A stretch of 64,000 nt of DNA from Chrysomallon squamiferum (taxonomy: Eukaryota > Mollusca > Gastropoda > Neomphalida > Peltospiridae): NCBI GenBank assembly GCA_012295275.1, contig CM022673.1, positions 22,063,413 to 22,127,412 of the forward strand, in the 5' to 3' direction. The notes under the pieces were generated by a model, which was not told the origin of the DNA, did no database searches, and worked only from the letters and a program-made list of their open reading frames with translations. Positions 26,527-39,997 of the stretch are shown here, one piece after another. Position 1 is the stretch's first letter. Each line of letters opens with the position of its first letter. Both the position numbers and the translations under genes were made by a program.

Positions 26527-27590
26527 GAATATAAATATTTTTAATATGATTATAATAATGATATTTATTTATTATCACTTTTATTTTTTTTTATTATTGT
26601 TATATGAAAAGAAAGTACTGACTGAACGCGACTAATGGTTTATCCGTGAAGACGTTGACCAATTTCTCCTCTGTTTCAACACAACAGCCTCGATATTGAC
26701 TTCGTAGTGCTCAATATTTGTATAGATACCACGCAGAAAGAAGGCAAGCTCGGGAAAACTTTGTCAACATTATAACGAGACGATGAAATGCATAATGTAG
26801 ATGGTTTGATGATGTTCATGCGTGAGGGTAAACACAATTACTGTTGATGTGGAAAAAGCAAAGATTCAAAAGCACATATTTCGTGTGACCTCATTTTGTA
26901 GCAGAAGCTATTATTAATTTGCAGTGTTGGTTGTATTTCGATACTGAGTTTTTCATGCAAGTAACAGTTTCTATGAGACAAAACTAAATAAAACTGAGAT
27001 TGAGAAATTTACTCGAAATTGAATAATAAATGTAAAGATTAACATAAAGAAAAAATCTTGATTTAGAAAAGTAAGAATATTTAAAAAAGCACAAAAAAAA
27101 CAACAACAAAAAATAAAAAATGTGCTGAATTCAATTTGGATAAAAATTTTAAAAAATGTGTTTCTTTGAGGTTTTAATTATATATCAATGTAAAATAAAT
27201 AAACAAAAAACAAACAAGTAAATAAATAAATAAGTAATAAAAAAAAGGTAAATTAAAAAAAAGAAAAGAAGAAGAAATAAGTAAGAAAAGAAGTTAAAGT
27301 AATAAAATGAGAATATCCCAACAAAAAAAAAAAGAAAAAAAAAAGTCTTTAAGATGCTATTACTCCTCTAAACAAAAACAAACATTATTATCTGACCCCA
27401 CAGCAGGCACTAATGTAACCACGAAGAGAGTTATAATGTTTTTTGTTGGGTTTTTTTGACCGCAAAAGACTCCTCAGCATTTTTTTGATGTAATATAGTT
27501 TTACAGCAAAGATACATCTATCATGATAAATTTCGAACGCATGCACACACAATACACATACTGAAATATTTATATATTATTTGTGAATAA

Positions 27591-27636
<46 letters not shown>

Positions 27637-28339
27637 CAGAATAGCGGTTTTTAATTTGTAATAAATAAAGCACACAGATAAATGATTATGGTGAAAGAAT
27701 TCTTAACTTTTTCTGATTCGATTTTCCTTTTAACTCAGAAAAAAGAAATATAGAAAAAAAGAAAACAAATAATAATGATAAGAAGAGAACGTTAAACAAA
27801 CAAGAGAGAAAAAGAAACGCAGCTGAAGAAAAGAAACTAATCAAAGAAGCTAAAGCTGCAGATGTCACATTTAGTGATCGACAAAGAAAATATAATGAAT
27901 GTCGCCAATCACACTTATACCGGATGAAAAAATAATAGCCGGAAAGAAAATCACGTTATTGACAGTTGTGTCGATTTTTAGTTTTTGATCAAATGTTTCT
28001 TTTCTTAGCACATTTATTATGAACTTTTATTCGAGTTGATTTTGTTTTCTGCTAAATGTGAATTGAAAACATTGGCTAGAAAATATAATCAGTTACGAAG
28101 GGCGGGCTTTGTTTCTGTGACATGTGTAACGTATTTTCCTTTAAGAGAAATATTTTCGTCAACAGCTAGTGGAAAGTTGTGATGATCACAAAAATAATAG
28201 AACGAATAAAAAAATAAACAAGCAAATAAACAAACAAAAAATAAATTCGTCAGCTAAGATTATTTCATTTCTTTTCACTATCAAATTTATTTATACCTTG
28301 ATTAGAATTCAACATGTTAGATTCAAATTGATAGCCTAC

Positions 28340-28341
<2 letters not shown>

Positions 28342-28417
<76 letters not shown>
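28342..28417. repeat. (GA)n microsatellite upstream of the peptide precursor gene
   Basis: About 76 bp of pure GA repeat. It is complementary to the (TC)n at 29265-29345, and the two bracket the probable promoter and first exon of the peptide precursor gene. Confidence 0.98.
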
Positions 28418-28419
<2 letters not shown>

Positions 28420-28560
28420 CTAAATGAATCTGCGACTGTGTAATTAGTTAATTACTGGTACTTTATCTGTTAACATCAGCTAACTGTCTAGGAAGCTGTT
28501 GAGTGTATTATTTGTCATTTTCTCATGTATTAAAGATTATTTATGTCGCGTTCCATGCAG

Positions 28561-28652
28561 GCGCCACTTTGTGTGTCCCAAGAGAATGTATTGGCGATTG
28601 TCAGGGCAGCGGCACAAATTACCATTCTGCAGAGTTTAACGTCAAGCGTTAA
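28561..28652 (+). other. Orphan exon-like segment, three overlapping open frames
   Basis: A GC-richer island follows CATGCAG, a possible acceptor with a poor pyrimidine tract. In one frame (from 28563) it reads a 29-codon tail containing CVPRECIGDCQG and ending NVKR before TAA 28650-28652, which looks like the last exon of a secreted cysteine-rich peptide. A second frame is open for 58 codons from an ATG at 28542 and contains VLAIVRAAAQITILQ. I could not find an upstream signal-peptide exon in a compatible phase, so this remains an unassigned candidate. Confidence 0.3.
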
Positions 28653-29076
28653 TCTTGTAGTCCAGAGCACCCACTTTAGTGATTATCCTTATAGCAAGAA
28701 AATTTTGTTCGAAGGATAACTTCGAATATGCCGAAACACAGCAGAGTTTTATCTCTACATCTTATTATTAATGAAGGAGATTAACTTTCCCATAGTTCCA
28801 CCAAACATGGCCATCAGGTTAACTGCAGTAATAGATAAATTAACAGATTTTCCGTTAGACAGATTAATGGTTAATCCCTTTGTTAAATTACCACGTGGCC
28901 CGAAACACCTACGTACAATGTATCTGTCTTCTGGCATCCTCCAATAAAATAATCCCGCCTTTTAGCTTAATTGCCGTTTCCCAAAACGAAGCAAACGATT
29001 GGCGCTTACATCAACTGATCCAGGTAAACCATCCAATGAAGGTAAAGACTGTAAAATTGCTGTCTGAAATAAGACT

Positions 29077-29083
29077 TATAAAT
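29077..29083 (+). promoter_or_regulatory. Candidate TATA box of the peptide precursor gene
   Basis: TATAAAT lies about 100 bp before the ATG at 29178. A start site about 30 bp downstream, in the pyrimidine- and CA-containing stretch near 29100-29115, would leave a 5' UTR of about 70 nt. Position and form fit a TATA promoter, but such motifs are frequent in DNA this AT-rich. Confidence 0.4.
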
Positions 29084-29177
29084 TCTGCAGCTCTCTTGCA
29101 TTTCATCATTCACTTTTTGAAAGTGCTTTCTTAACATCGGAACATTGGAAAGTAAATTTAGGGACAACGAGGAGAAA

Positions 29178-29262
29178 ATGAACTACATTCACATTGTTCA
29201 AGCTTTGGCTTTCTGTATTCTTTTCTCCATTCAAGGAATACTGTCAAGAGGTCTATACCAAG

Positions 29263-29348
<86 letters not shown>

Positions 29349-32300
29349 GCTTTTTCCTCTCTTTCTCTCTTTATCTATATTCATAAATATATACTGGTTT
29401 TTTCTTTCTGTATATTTTAAATTTTATTTGGGTCACTGTTATAATTTTCTGCAATCAACTCACATACACACAAACACTCACACACATACACACACTAACA
29501 CACACACATATATTAATTTCTTTTTTTTGTCAGCTTTGCTGTTTGTTTGCTTCCTTCTGTCTTTCAGTGTTTTATATGTGTGTGTTTATGCAGGTGTATG
29601 TATGTATGTATGTATATATTCTTCTTCATCTCTATTAGTCATATTCCTGTCTTATTTGATGTCTCTCTGACTATGTCTCATGTTTTTCACAATTTCCTTT
29701 TTTAAAGTAGTTATTTACATACTGTTCACAACCATGCTATTGAATTTAAATGAACATGATTAGATATTTCCTGCTTCATATTGAATACATTTTAAATTAA
29801 GTAAAATACGATTAAGTAAAATTAATAAATAAAAAGCTCAGATCTTTCTCTATTTATTTATTTATTTATTTCGTTATTATAATTATAGTAAATTACATTT
29901 TTAAGAATTTATAACGATTGCAGGACTATGTCTAATCCTGTTTTCATGGTCTGTATCACACATGCACACACGTATGCAAGCACTAACAGTATCATACATT
30001 AAATGTAACAAATATACAAAACTGAAATAATTTTGTATTAATCAAGAAGGTATTTCGTAAAGAAATTATGGAGACATAGTTACATATAGCCTATGCGTAC
30101 TGGATAAGCAGGGCATTAGGAGAGAAAGTAAATATATTACGTTAGGCTTTATAAATAAAAGTATATTAAAATAGGTCAGATTGGAATCAATTACATATTT
30201 CCAAATGTTAACGGTTTGAGAGCAAGTTGAATGAACTAGTAAGTTCAAAATAGAATGATGTGGACCCTTTGAAAGTTTAGTAAATTCGGTTAGCGTAGAT
30301 TTCATAACGTGTTATAAAAGGAATTTGCAACTTACTACATTTATTAATTGCTATTAATTTAGGACTACTTACATTGGAATAGTTTGGCAAGAGATGGAAA
30401 AGGGATAGGATAAAATAAGTAATTTAGATTTGCTTACAATAGAACAGAAAAGTAGAATTAGAATTGTTAATGTATCTGACTTCTTGCATCCTTCGGTAAT
30501 ATGCCTAGTATTAAGTTAGCCTAGCTTACATTAGAATAATTTAACATAAAAAAAGAGAGTGGAAACAAATCAGCTTGGTTTAATAAGATTTTAATCAATT
30601 TGGAATCTGGTTATTTTCTCAAGCAGTGAATACTAGGTATATAATAATGTCCGAAATGTCGCGGCTGAATTTTGATTGAGGCAGCTAATCGTGGCATTGA
30701 TGACTTTATGCTGCTTAAAACAACATTAGATTAACGTTCGTAGATGTATCTGCATCTGCACTTTTGTTAAAATTTTAATAGGGAAATAAAAGAAGAAAAC
30801 TATTTTGAGTATGAATGTCTTGTTATTGTTAACCTTTGCTGTCACGAGCGAAACTTAAACGCCTGAAAATATTCATCTTCGGATAGTACCGAACTAGTTG
30901 AGGATTTCTGTGCATTGTTCAACTAACAGAGGGTTGGGAAACTGTCTCAGATGTAGCAATACCTACTAATGTTCACTTGTGGTGGACCCCTTATTTCTAG
31001 CTAGCAACCAGAAGAAGGATGCCATCTTTAATCCCGTCGATTTAGACATTTCTGAAATAAGAACAGAAACCAGACGCGTTTTGTCACACACCTATTTCCT
31101 TCTCTTGTAGTCTTATAAACAAAATGTCGGCTTTTGTTCCGACTTTTTTTCTACATCTAATTTAGAATGCTTGCTTTGTTGGTCTGTCAGAAATAAGCTT
31201 TTTGTACTGACTAGAATACAGTCTAAGAACACATAGAAATAATTGTTTATTAGAGTTCGGTTTATCAAGCAGCATTCATTTCCAAAATCATTCATTTTTG
31301 CAATATGGTTGGATATTAAGAGATAACCGAATTAACATTTTTTGTTGTTACGTTATTATTTTTATTATTACTATTACTGCTGTTGTTGTGTTGTTGCTGT
31401 TGTTGCTAATACATGTGTATACCAACGTACACATTTTCAGAGAGAGAGACTGTGTTTCATGTGGGCGTGAGCGCGCTTTTATATCTATATATAAACTGTA
31501 TAAATATTTTTTGATACAGTTAAACTTTATTCTGAAGCATTTATTCTTCTTTGTTTCTCCTATCATTTTTCATGTGGTAAAAATATCTTTTTACAAAAGT
31601 AAATTAACAGTTATGTTTAGTTGTCTTTCTGCACTAGAAAGTTCACTTGACAGTATTGCTTTAACATATACTTTCGTAATAAGCAAACATGTGACTCTTT
31701 GGTTTTATTTTTGGTACAGAAATGCTTTATAATTAATGGAAACAGATAAAATATCATCTACATAAGAGGAAATCATTCATATACTGATATATATATATAC
31801 AAGATGGCAATAAAGTCACTAACAGTTACTTACAATAACAATAAAGACAAAGCAATTAATCAACAGTCCAGAAATTTATTATTAAAATGGTTCTGGTTAA
31901 TTCTGGTTAATAACAATAAAATACTATGGTAAAAATAGTAAATTAATTACCAATACTGTTCGAAATGCAACCCACTTTTTTTTTTATATAAGTAACTATA
32001 TAGTAACTTTATTGCCACACACTTTTATATATATATATATAGACACTCACATGTGTAGGTATGTTTTGAATTATTATTATATTTCTATTATTAATGTAAA
32101 TTTTATGAAGTGTTTTGCACATTGTCACTAATAATTAGGCAGCTGTTTATAACACCAGGCTCTGTTTCGTCTTTAATTTTGTTGTGATTTTAACTTATAT
32201 GAATAATGCCTTAAACTAGCAGATCAAAATGATCAGGGCGCATCTTTTCCTTCGCACCGTTTTGATAAAACCCTTTACATCTTTCTTCATATAAAGCAAT

Positions 32301-33003
32301 ATCATCTATTAAATTGGTAAATATCGAGAGAAACAAAAATTGTACTATGTATTATTAAACTAAATACTTAAGTGCGGAATAAACAAACTTTATCTCAAAC
32401 CAGATAGATAAACGTGATAAAACTCGTTTCCGGTACTTATTCCTTTTTTAACAGGCATTAATATGGCGCTCTCGATACTGTTTTAGTCATACCTTCTTTT
32501 CAAGCATTCATGTTTGAAATATGTTACGTATTTTAATTTAGAGAAACAATATGCTTGAAGGCTGCTTTATTTAAAGAGATTTCATCACAACTTCATTTTA
32601 TAGGCAAATAACCTGTTCATAGGAAGCAGTAATAGGGAGGACGGCCTGCGTTATTAAATAAGTTTAGTTAATAGCTGAGTTTTGTGTGCTAGGCGCCTCA
32701 ACAGAGATTCTGTAAACTTGCATGGCTCTTGGGTATAGACAAACGAAAAGGAAGGCTAATAAAATTATATATAGATATTATTATATTATTTCAATGATGT
32801 CTATAGCCTTCTATGAAAGCTAGCCCAAGTCTGAAGAGCAGCTCTTACCTCGTTATCAACTATTTAACTCAAAGATACCTGTACTTTTAGTAATAATAAA
32901 CACCAAGTCTACTATTTATATCAGTTATTTACAAATATGATGTTTTATATGTTTTAAGAACTTTTCACATAGATAATATGTGTATGTATGTATGTATGTA
33001 ATG

Positions 33004-33036
<33 letters not shown>

Positions 33037-33700
33037 GTGAACATATAGGTGAGTAGGTAGGCGCCCATGTAAAAAATAAAACATAAATAAAAAAAGAACT
33101 GAAAAAAAGTAAGAAAATAAAAATTTCAGAAAAAAAAGGTAAAAAAAAAAAAAATCGAAAAATAAGAAAAACATGTTAAAGAAAAATCCATGCCAATAAC
33201 AACATTACGGAAGTTAGTTTAACCAGTTTTTAGTGGAATCTTTCACTGGTTCGACTTTGATAGCTGGAAAAAACTGTTGTTGCATGTATCTTCGGGCCAT
33301 TTCGTAAAACGACTTTTGTGCCCCTTGAAAAGAAAGAATAACTTGATGCCGTCAGACGGAAAGATAAAGAGAAATGAATTAGTGGATGAAATTCCCTGCC
33401 CAGTATTGATACAACTTACAGAGGCCGTGTAACAAATGGTTAATTCAGAAACTGTTTTCATTTCATTGGAAGGTGATGTCGCTGCTGCGGATGACGCTGA
33501 CTGTAAAGACAGTTTATTATCCAATCCATGTGTGCTATAATTGTTATTGATGAAGTATGCAATCCATCAACGTGTATTGAAATAAAACATTTGGCTGCCT
33601 GCTGGTTAATTAAGATTCTAAAAAAAAATCATTTTTCTTACTGTAAAGTATTTAATAATTTGGTGACGATTGTTTTGTGTTTTCTTCTTCTCTCTGTCTT

Positions 33701-33789
<89 letters not shown>

Positions 33790-33850
33790 CTCTATTATCT
33801 TCCTGTCTCTCACATACACACATACACACATTGCTTCCTTTCTGTCCTAT

Positions 33851-33892
<42 letters not shown>

Positions 33893-36800
33893 TTTCTCTC
33901 TTTCTCTTTCTGTTCTCCAATATTCTGAATCTCTATGTTACGTCTGCCTCTCACTCTGTCTCTTCTCTATCCTCTTTGACAGTTGTCACTGAAAAACAAG
34001 ACCAAAAGAATCTGAATACTATTATATCGAGGTCTCAGTTTACCGTTCCTACAACAGGATTCAAACAGGTTTAATTAATAATCTGTTAGTGAAAAATAAA
34101 TTTGTTTTTGAACAGATATGCAACAATGTTTTTCTGTCAAAAACAATTTCAAAATATTACAGTCGTCAATCTCCTGCATTATCTAATTATAAGTGAGTGG
34201 ATGTTCTGTGTAATATTAACCTAGAATACAAAGAGCTAATTAGGTTTTGTCAAAGTAGAATATTAATAACATAACGTGCTGAAATGATCTAATTTGACAG
34301 CGGTAGTAATCGATAAGTAGAACCTTTGGTATCGATAAATTAAACTCATAGACTCATTTGGGGAAATGATTAGAACACATACCATGATCTGTTAAAGAAT
34401 ATGTTAATTTTCATATTATAAATTGTTTTGTAAAAATTTATTAAATGAAGGTTACTCAACAGAGGCAAATATACACACAAAGATACATTTCTTTTTTTTA
34501 ACTCGCGAATGTTCGGCCGAATACTTATACTTATTCTAAGAATGAGAAAATCAATTACAATTAGAACCGTAGGAGTGAAATTAGAGTTGTTGTGTGGAAT
34601 ACTGTTTTTAATTGAAAGTGGCCTCAGAACATTTAGACCAAATGAGGATCTGCATAATCAGAAATAATTTGACTATGACGGAGTGCCGGAAAATTTTACT
34701 TTACAGAACTTCTACTGGTTTATTTCAAAGTGCTATATATTTTACTCTATGGTTGTATGTATGTATGTATGTATGTATGTATGTATGTATGTATGTATGT
34801 ATGTATGTATGTATGTATGTATGTATGTATGTATGTATGTATGTATGTATGTATGTATGTATGTATGTATGTATGTATGTATGTATGTATGTATGTATTT
34901 ATGTATATATGTATGTATATAACTTTATGTAGGTAGGTAGGTATGTCTATAACTTTATGTACGTACGTATTTATGTATGTATGTATGTATGTATAGGTGT
35001 GTATGTGTTTATGTATGTGTGTATGTATGTATGTATAGGTGTGTATGTGTTTATGTATGTGTGTATGTATGTATGTTTGTTTGTTTGTTGTGTATATGTA
35101 TGTACAATTTTGTTAACCTTGCGAATTTTAATATATTTGTTTTTGTTTTCTTATTGGTCTGTTTTTATTAATTAGTAAATTAGTTTGTTTTGTTTGTTCA
35201 GTAATATATTTCTGTTCAATTCGCCTCTTTGCACTGAGGCTACTGTGTCTTCTTCTTCATCATCGTTATCATCTCCAACTATGTCGTCGTACTTACAGAA
35301 TTATCATCTAATGATTTAAGTAATGAAAGTCAGAAAATCTTAAAAGTTAAAAAGAAGGGTACGTACAACTCATGAACCAAACAAAAAAAAGACTTCAAGT
35401 TGCGTCTTTATCATCAAACTCCGGAAGGACATGCTTATGAAAGAGCAAAAGTCCTAGAAATATCAAATGAGAGCACACATTCATTAAGTTGATGGATTTC
35501 GCTAGTTAAGGTGTGTCTGTAAGTATGCCTACTTCACGTCTCATGGTAAATGTAACAACTGGAATATCGATCATCTTCAGAAAGAAACAGGTGTACTTCA
35601 CACACTTATGTCGTCTTGATTCTGAACACAAAGAAAAATACTGGTGAGTGAAGAAACCAAGTTTTAAAATAGTTTTGTTTATATTTAGAAAATAATTTAA
35701 ATGAATTATATTTAAAATATAAGACATTTCAAACTGAAGCATCAGTATTAAGAGTCTACCAATAGATTTAAATGTCTCAAAGTGTATCAGCAAGTTTTCA
35801 GTGTCACAATAAGCTTGCCATCTCCCACTGTCTGTTAATAAGCTGTCAGTCTCACAGAAAATAGACAAATATGTTCGTGTACATTAACACGCTTGTGAAA
35901 GGTTTCTGCAGTTGTAGTAATTAAAGCTAGAGGCAGGCAAAGATTAATATATTCCAATTACATTAATTCAAATATTTTACAATTATACTAACTCAAGCTG
36001 CAGGCAAAGTTGTAAATCATCTGTGAAAGTTTGGATAAACCAGATTCAGCTGCCATGTGGTTACAGTAGAAGAGTGCAAGAAAGATCAGCATTTAAGAAC
36101 TTACTTTTACAAGAATCAGTAATACAGTAATATTAAAAATTAATGTATAAAATGAAATATCTGAATAAGTTAAAACCTTAATGAAAATGAAAAACAAAAA
36201 CAAAAACGAAGAGAAAAAGCGTGGATGATAACCAGTTCAAACAGCACCGACAACGATATCGTAATTGCATGCAATTTATTTTTAATCAAGTTTTAAAAAT
36301 GACCAAAATATTCTGGGAACAAGTGTATGACGAGCGGCAGATTTTAACAAAACGATATCTAACACCTAGTAGATGTAAAACGAACAAAAAGGAACCTGTA
36401 ATATCTGCCTGCTGTACGCAACAACATCATTACGTAGTCAAGTCACGAAAGTAAATGCGAAATCCGATTTATCGAAAACTAAATGCAATGAAAACTGGTA
36501 ACAGAGCTGAAATTAAATAATGATATTTACTACACTAACGAATCGCCCACGTTGTCCATTTTTTTTTTTTTTTTAACTCATCTGTAAAAACAGTTTCTTT
36601 TCTGTGTAAGATGTGAATGGCAGTGAGGCAATGCTGTGACGATATGTATATCATGTAACATCTGATAATTAATTATTTTCTGGGTTTCTTCTCTCGCCGT
36701 TGTTATAACAAAGATCTACCTCCCACACAACTGTGAAGAAAAACTAACAACTCACCTCAGACTATGTCTGGCTCTGCGGCAGCTAATAAATGCTATATAT

Positions 36801-39800
36801 TACGTCATTATCTTCATCATCAAAATCTCCTGTATCTATTACTTTTAGGTTTTGGACTAAAATCATGAAGGTAACCTAACTTTTAAGTTCTTGAGTGGAA
36901 ATCAGGAACGTATACTTTATCTAATGGTATTACTTTTTTGGAATGAATACATACTGTATCTAATATTTGTAGATATTTGAACTGAATTCGTTAAGGTATC
37001 CAACATTTACAAACTGTAGATATTTTAACTGAAATTATGAACGTTTGATGTTCTTAGAGAATCTTGATAAATTAGTTATCTATATAATAATAATAATATT
37101 AATTTTGTGTGTGCTGTTTAACAGATTTTTAAAATTATTATATTTACAATAATTTAAAATATAATCCGATTTTAAGCTTTTCGTTTATTACAGTCAGACT
37201 AAGGTCACAGCATAGTTTTCAATATTATGGCTGATTGATAAATATATTTAATGTCATCGAATGTATAAATGTTTGTGTGTGTTTGTATGAATGTGTAAGT
37301 GTGTAAATAAATGTTTATGTTTATTGGCTTCAGGCTATTGAATTTACAGACAGAAACGTTACTCTCACATGCACAGACATATCTATATGTACATTTGTGT
37401 CATATTCTTGTTCTAGCTAAATTATAAAACCGTTCTAGCAAAAGCAGGTAATTTTCTCATACTAACGACATACAGAACTAATTACTCATAGATTGGGCCT
37501 GCTAGATCGTATAGAAGATCCAAAGTCAGAATTACTTTCTAGGGAGATTAATTATAGGTTAATTAGAAAGTAGGTGAGTAACACTGGATGTTAGGCTGTT
37601 CGGTTTTCCCATTAGAATCATGATCGCACTGGAAAGCGAGTTTTGCGGTGTAAGTGTCCAAGGTGGTGCTGGTACATAACCATTACACAAATAAATTTGT
37701 TCACAAAGTGACGAAGGAAAATTTATCAAATGTTTGCACTGTTTTGTAAAGTGATACATTAGTAGATAATATCCGAAATTCTCATTTAAGAACAGAGTTA
37801 ATTAATTTTTATACTAAAGTAAACGGTGATGTTGGGAAATAAAATATCGATATTTTATTGTCAGCCTAAGCACTGCTCCTTTCTTGAAGAGCAATGTAAA
37901 TATGTACATTATTATAATTTTATTTGTTTATCGATGAATATAGATTTTTATGAAATTATATTTCTGCTTGTGACACTGATATAATCAAAATCTGTAGTAC
38001 GTGCTGTCTTGTCAGGTATTAAATGTATGTGAAATGTTTCTCTGTTGCTGATACGTCACGTGGAACGCATTTTAGATCTGTGACATCAAGTAATGGCGGG
38101 TTTGAAACTGTATAAATAGCAGAGGCATCATGACTGTGTGCGTGTGTGTGCACGTGTGTGTGTATGTATGTATGTACCTATCATTTCTTTTTCTGTTTAA
38201 CTCCAAATAATGATGCTTCGCGTAATAACTCTTTATTAATATATAATATCAGACTATGTTCCAGACGGAAATACTATGAACGGACAGAAAAATAATTATA
38301 TTTAAGAAGAAAGTTCTAACACATACAAAACCAATTTACTGTCGTCACCATGATCACCATCAAGATCATCACTTTATCCCTATTCATCAACATCAGTAAC
38401 ACAACAAAAAAACAACATTAAAAAACTAACAATATTTTTAAGATGACAGTAATGCAAATTTAGAAATATCTAATATTAAGTTTTTACGAAGAATATACTA
38501 CAGAGCTATCAAATTTCTGTTAACGACATAGTTTCAAAGTACAGACAGGAGTTTGTTCTAGAGAAACTGTAAATAAATAAATTTAAAAATATTATTCGTC
38601 TAGGTTGAAGTATCAGTTTACTATGTCACATTGTACTTACAGTCTGAAAAATAAAAATCTGTGTAGAAACAGGCAACATGTTTGTGAATATAAACAAGAG
38701 AAGTACGATTCTCTTCTCTGTAAATACCTTTATTTCTAACAATTTTTAATTCCACATCTAAAAAATGTTCTCGTCAAAATCGAAACAAATATTTTTTCTA
38801 ACTCGTTCATTTTGTTTTTCCCTTTTTTCAGATAATGATTTAACTGTATTTTCCTTTTCATTTAAGATACGTTTTTTTTAATTTTCTCTTGTTATACAAG
38901 TGGAGACAGTTAGAATTATTCAACCAAGTTTCTTTAAGAGATGTTGCTTGAAGCAGTTTTGTAAAAAAAAAAATTCTAAAATGTTCATTAATTCCCAGAT
39001 TATTCCATCTTGAAAGGAAGGTTTTTATTTAAGAAGAAAAAATCTGTAAAATGGAAGAAAATATTATTTTGTTTAAATAATCGAAAGTTAATGTCATGAT
39101 TTCTGAAAATTAATCTCAAGAGTTTTCCATGTAAAATTTTTTTACTCCAAAGTTACAATTTAAGTACAGTTTTTAATTTAATATTTTATTATTATTTCTA
39201 AATGAATTTTTTTCTTTTCTTTATTTCGTTTATTCTTTGTATTAGTAAATAGATGAATGTCACTCGGTTGTTGAAGAAAAAAGTAGAAAAGAAGACCTTG
39301 AAAATGGATAATGACATATTAATTAATATAAATGGGTGAGAAAATGGTCGATTGCGAAATAACTTAAATGAAGATTATAGTTTTAATTATAAATAACCTT
39401 GTTGAAATATCGCAGACAACGAAACTGGTTTAACGAATAGATCATTATTTCTCTTAACAGCAATGTTAGACTACGTTTTGGTGAAATACGTTTTGGTTTG
39501 AACGTCCACAGTAAAATACTCTTCAGCTTTCCGGATACTTAACTTGGACAATTAAAGTGGTTGGATAATGGTATGGTATCAAAAAAAAAAAAATAATAAT
39601 AATAATAATAATAAAATACAATTGAAAAAAGAAAAGGTAAAGAAAATATTAATGCAGGAAATGTTTTATTCAGAGGGAATAATCAAGTAAACCTCGACCA
39701 CAATGACATTACTATTAAACATAATCTCAAATACATTAATTAATTTCATATACTTAATAATTTAGTATCTACCGCGTGGATATCTAACTGGTTTATGGTT

Positions 39801-39927
39801 AATGCGCTGGTTAACGAGCGTGTGTGTATGTTTAACAGTTTAGAAAAGAGGATATATTAATAACCGTTTTTAAATATGAAAGTATTAAGAAATAACATTC
39901 GACTGCGTTTCTGAAAATATGTAATAC

Positions 39928-39997
<70 letters not shown>

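Larger units (their letters stand above)
22600..28500. other. Gene-poor repeat-rich intergenic stretch
   Basis: No convincing coding exon is seen. It contains a poly-A run (24004-24029), a (CAT)n/(ATT)n tract (about 24788-24903), a (GA)n at 25647-25715, (TC)n at 26355-26376, (TA)n at 26494-26522, (GT)n at 27593-27634 and one arm of an inverted dispersed repeat at 25370-25562. The segment 23500-23800 is less AT-rich and has a minus-strand ORF of 75 codons with no recognisable domain. Confidence 0.6.

Noticed and set aside
34612-35175. Tyr/Met/Cys-rich ORFs of 64-106 codons on +
   Set aside because: They are translations of the (GTAT)n microsatellite and its degenerate tail; all frames stay open because the unit lacks stops.
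35506-35868. 120-codon minus ORF
   Set aside because: Long for the composition, but with no recognisable motif, no flanking splice signals that fit a gene model and a hydrophobic AT-driven middle.
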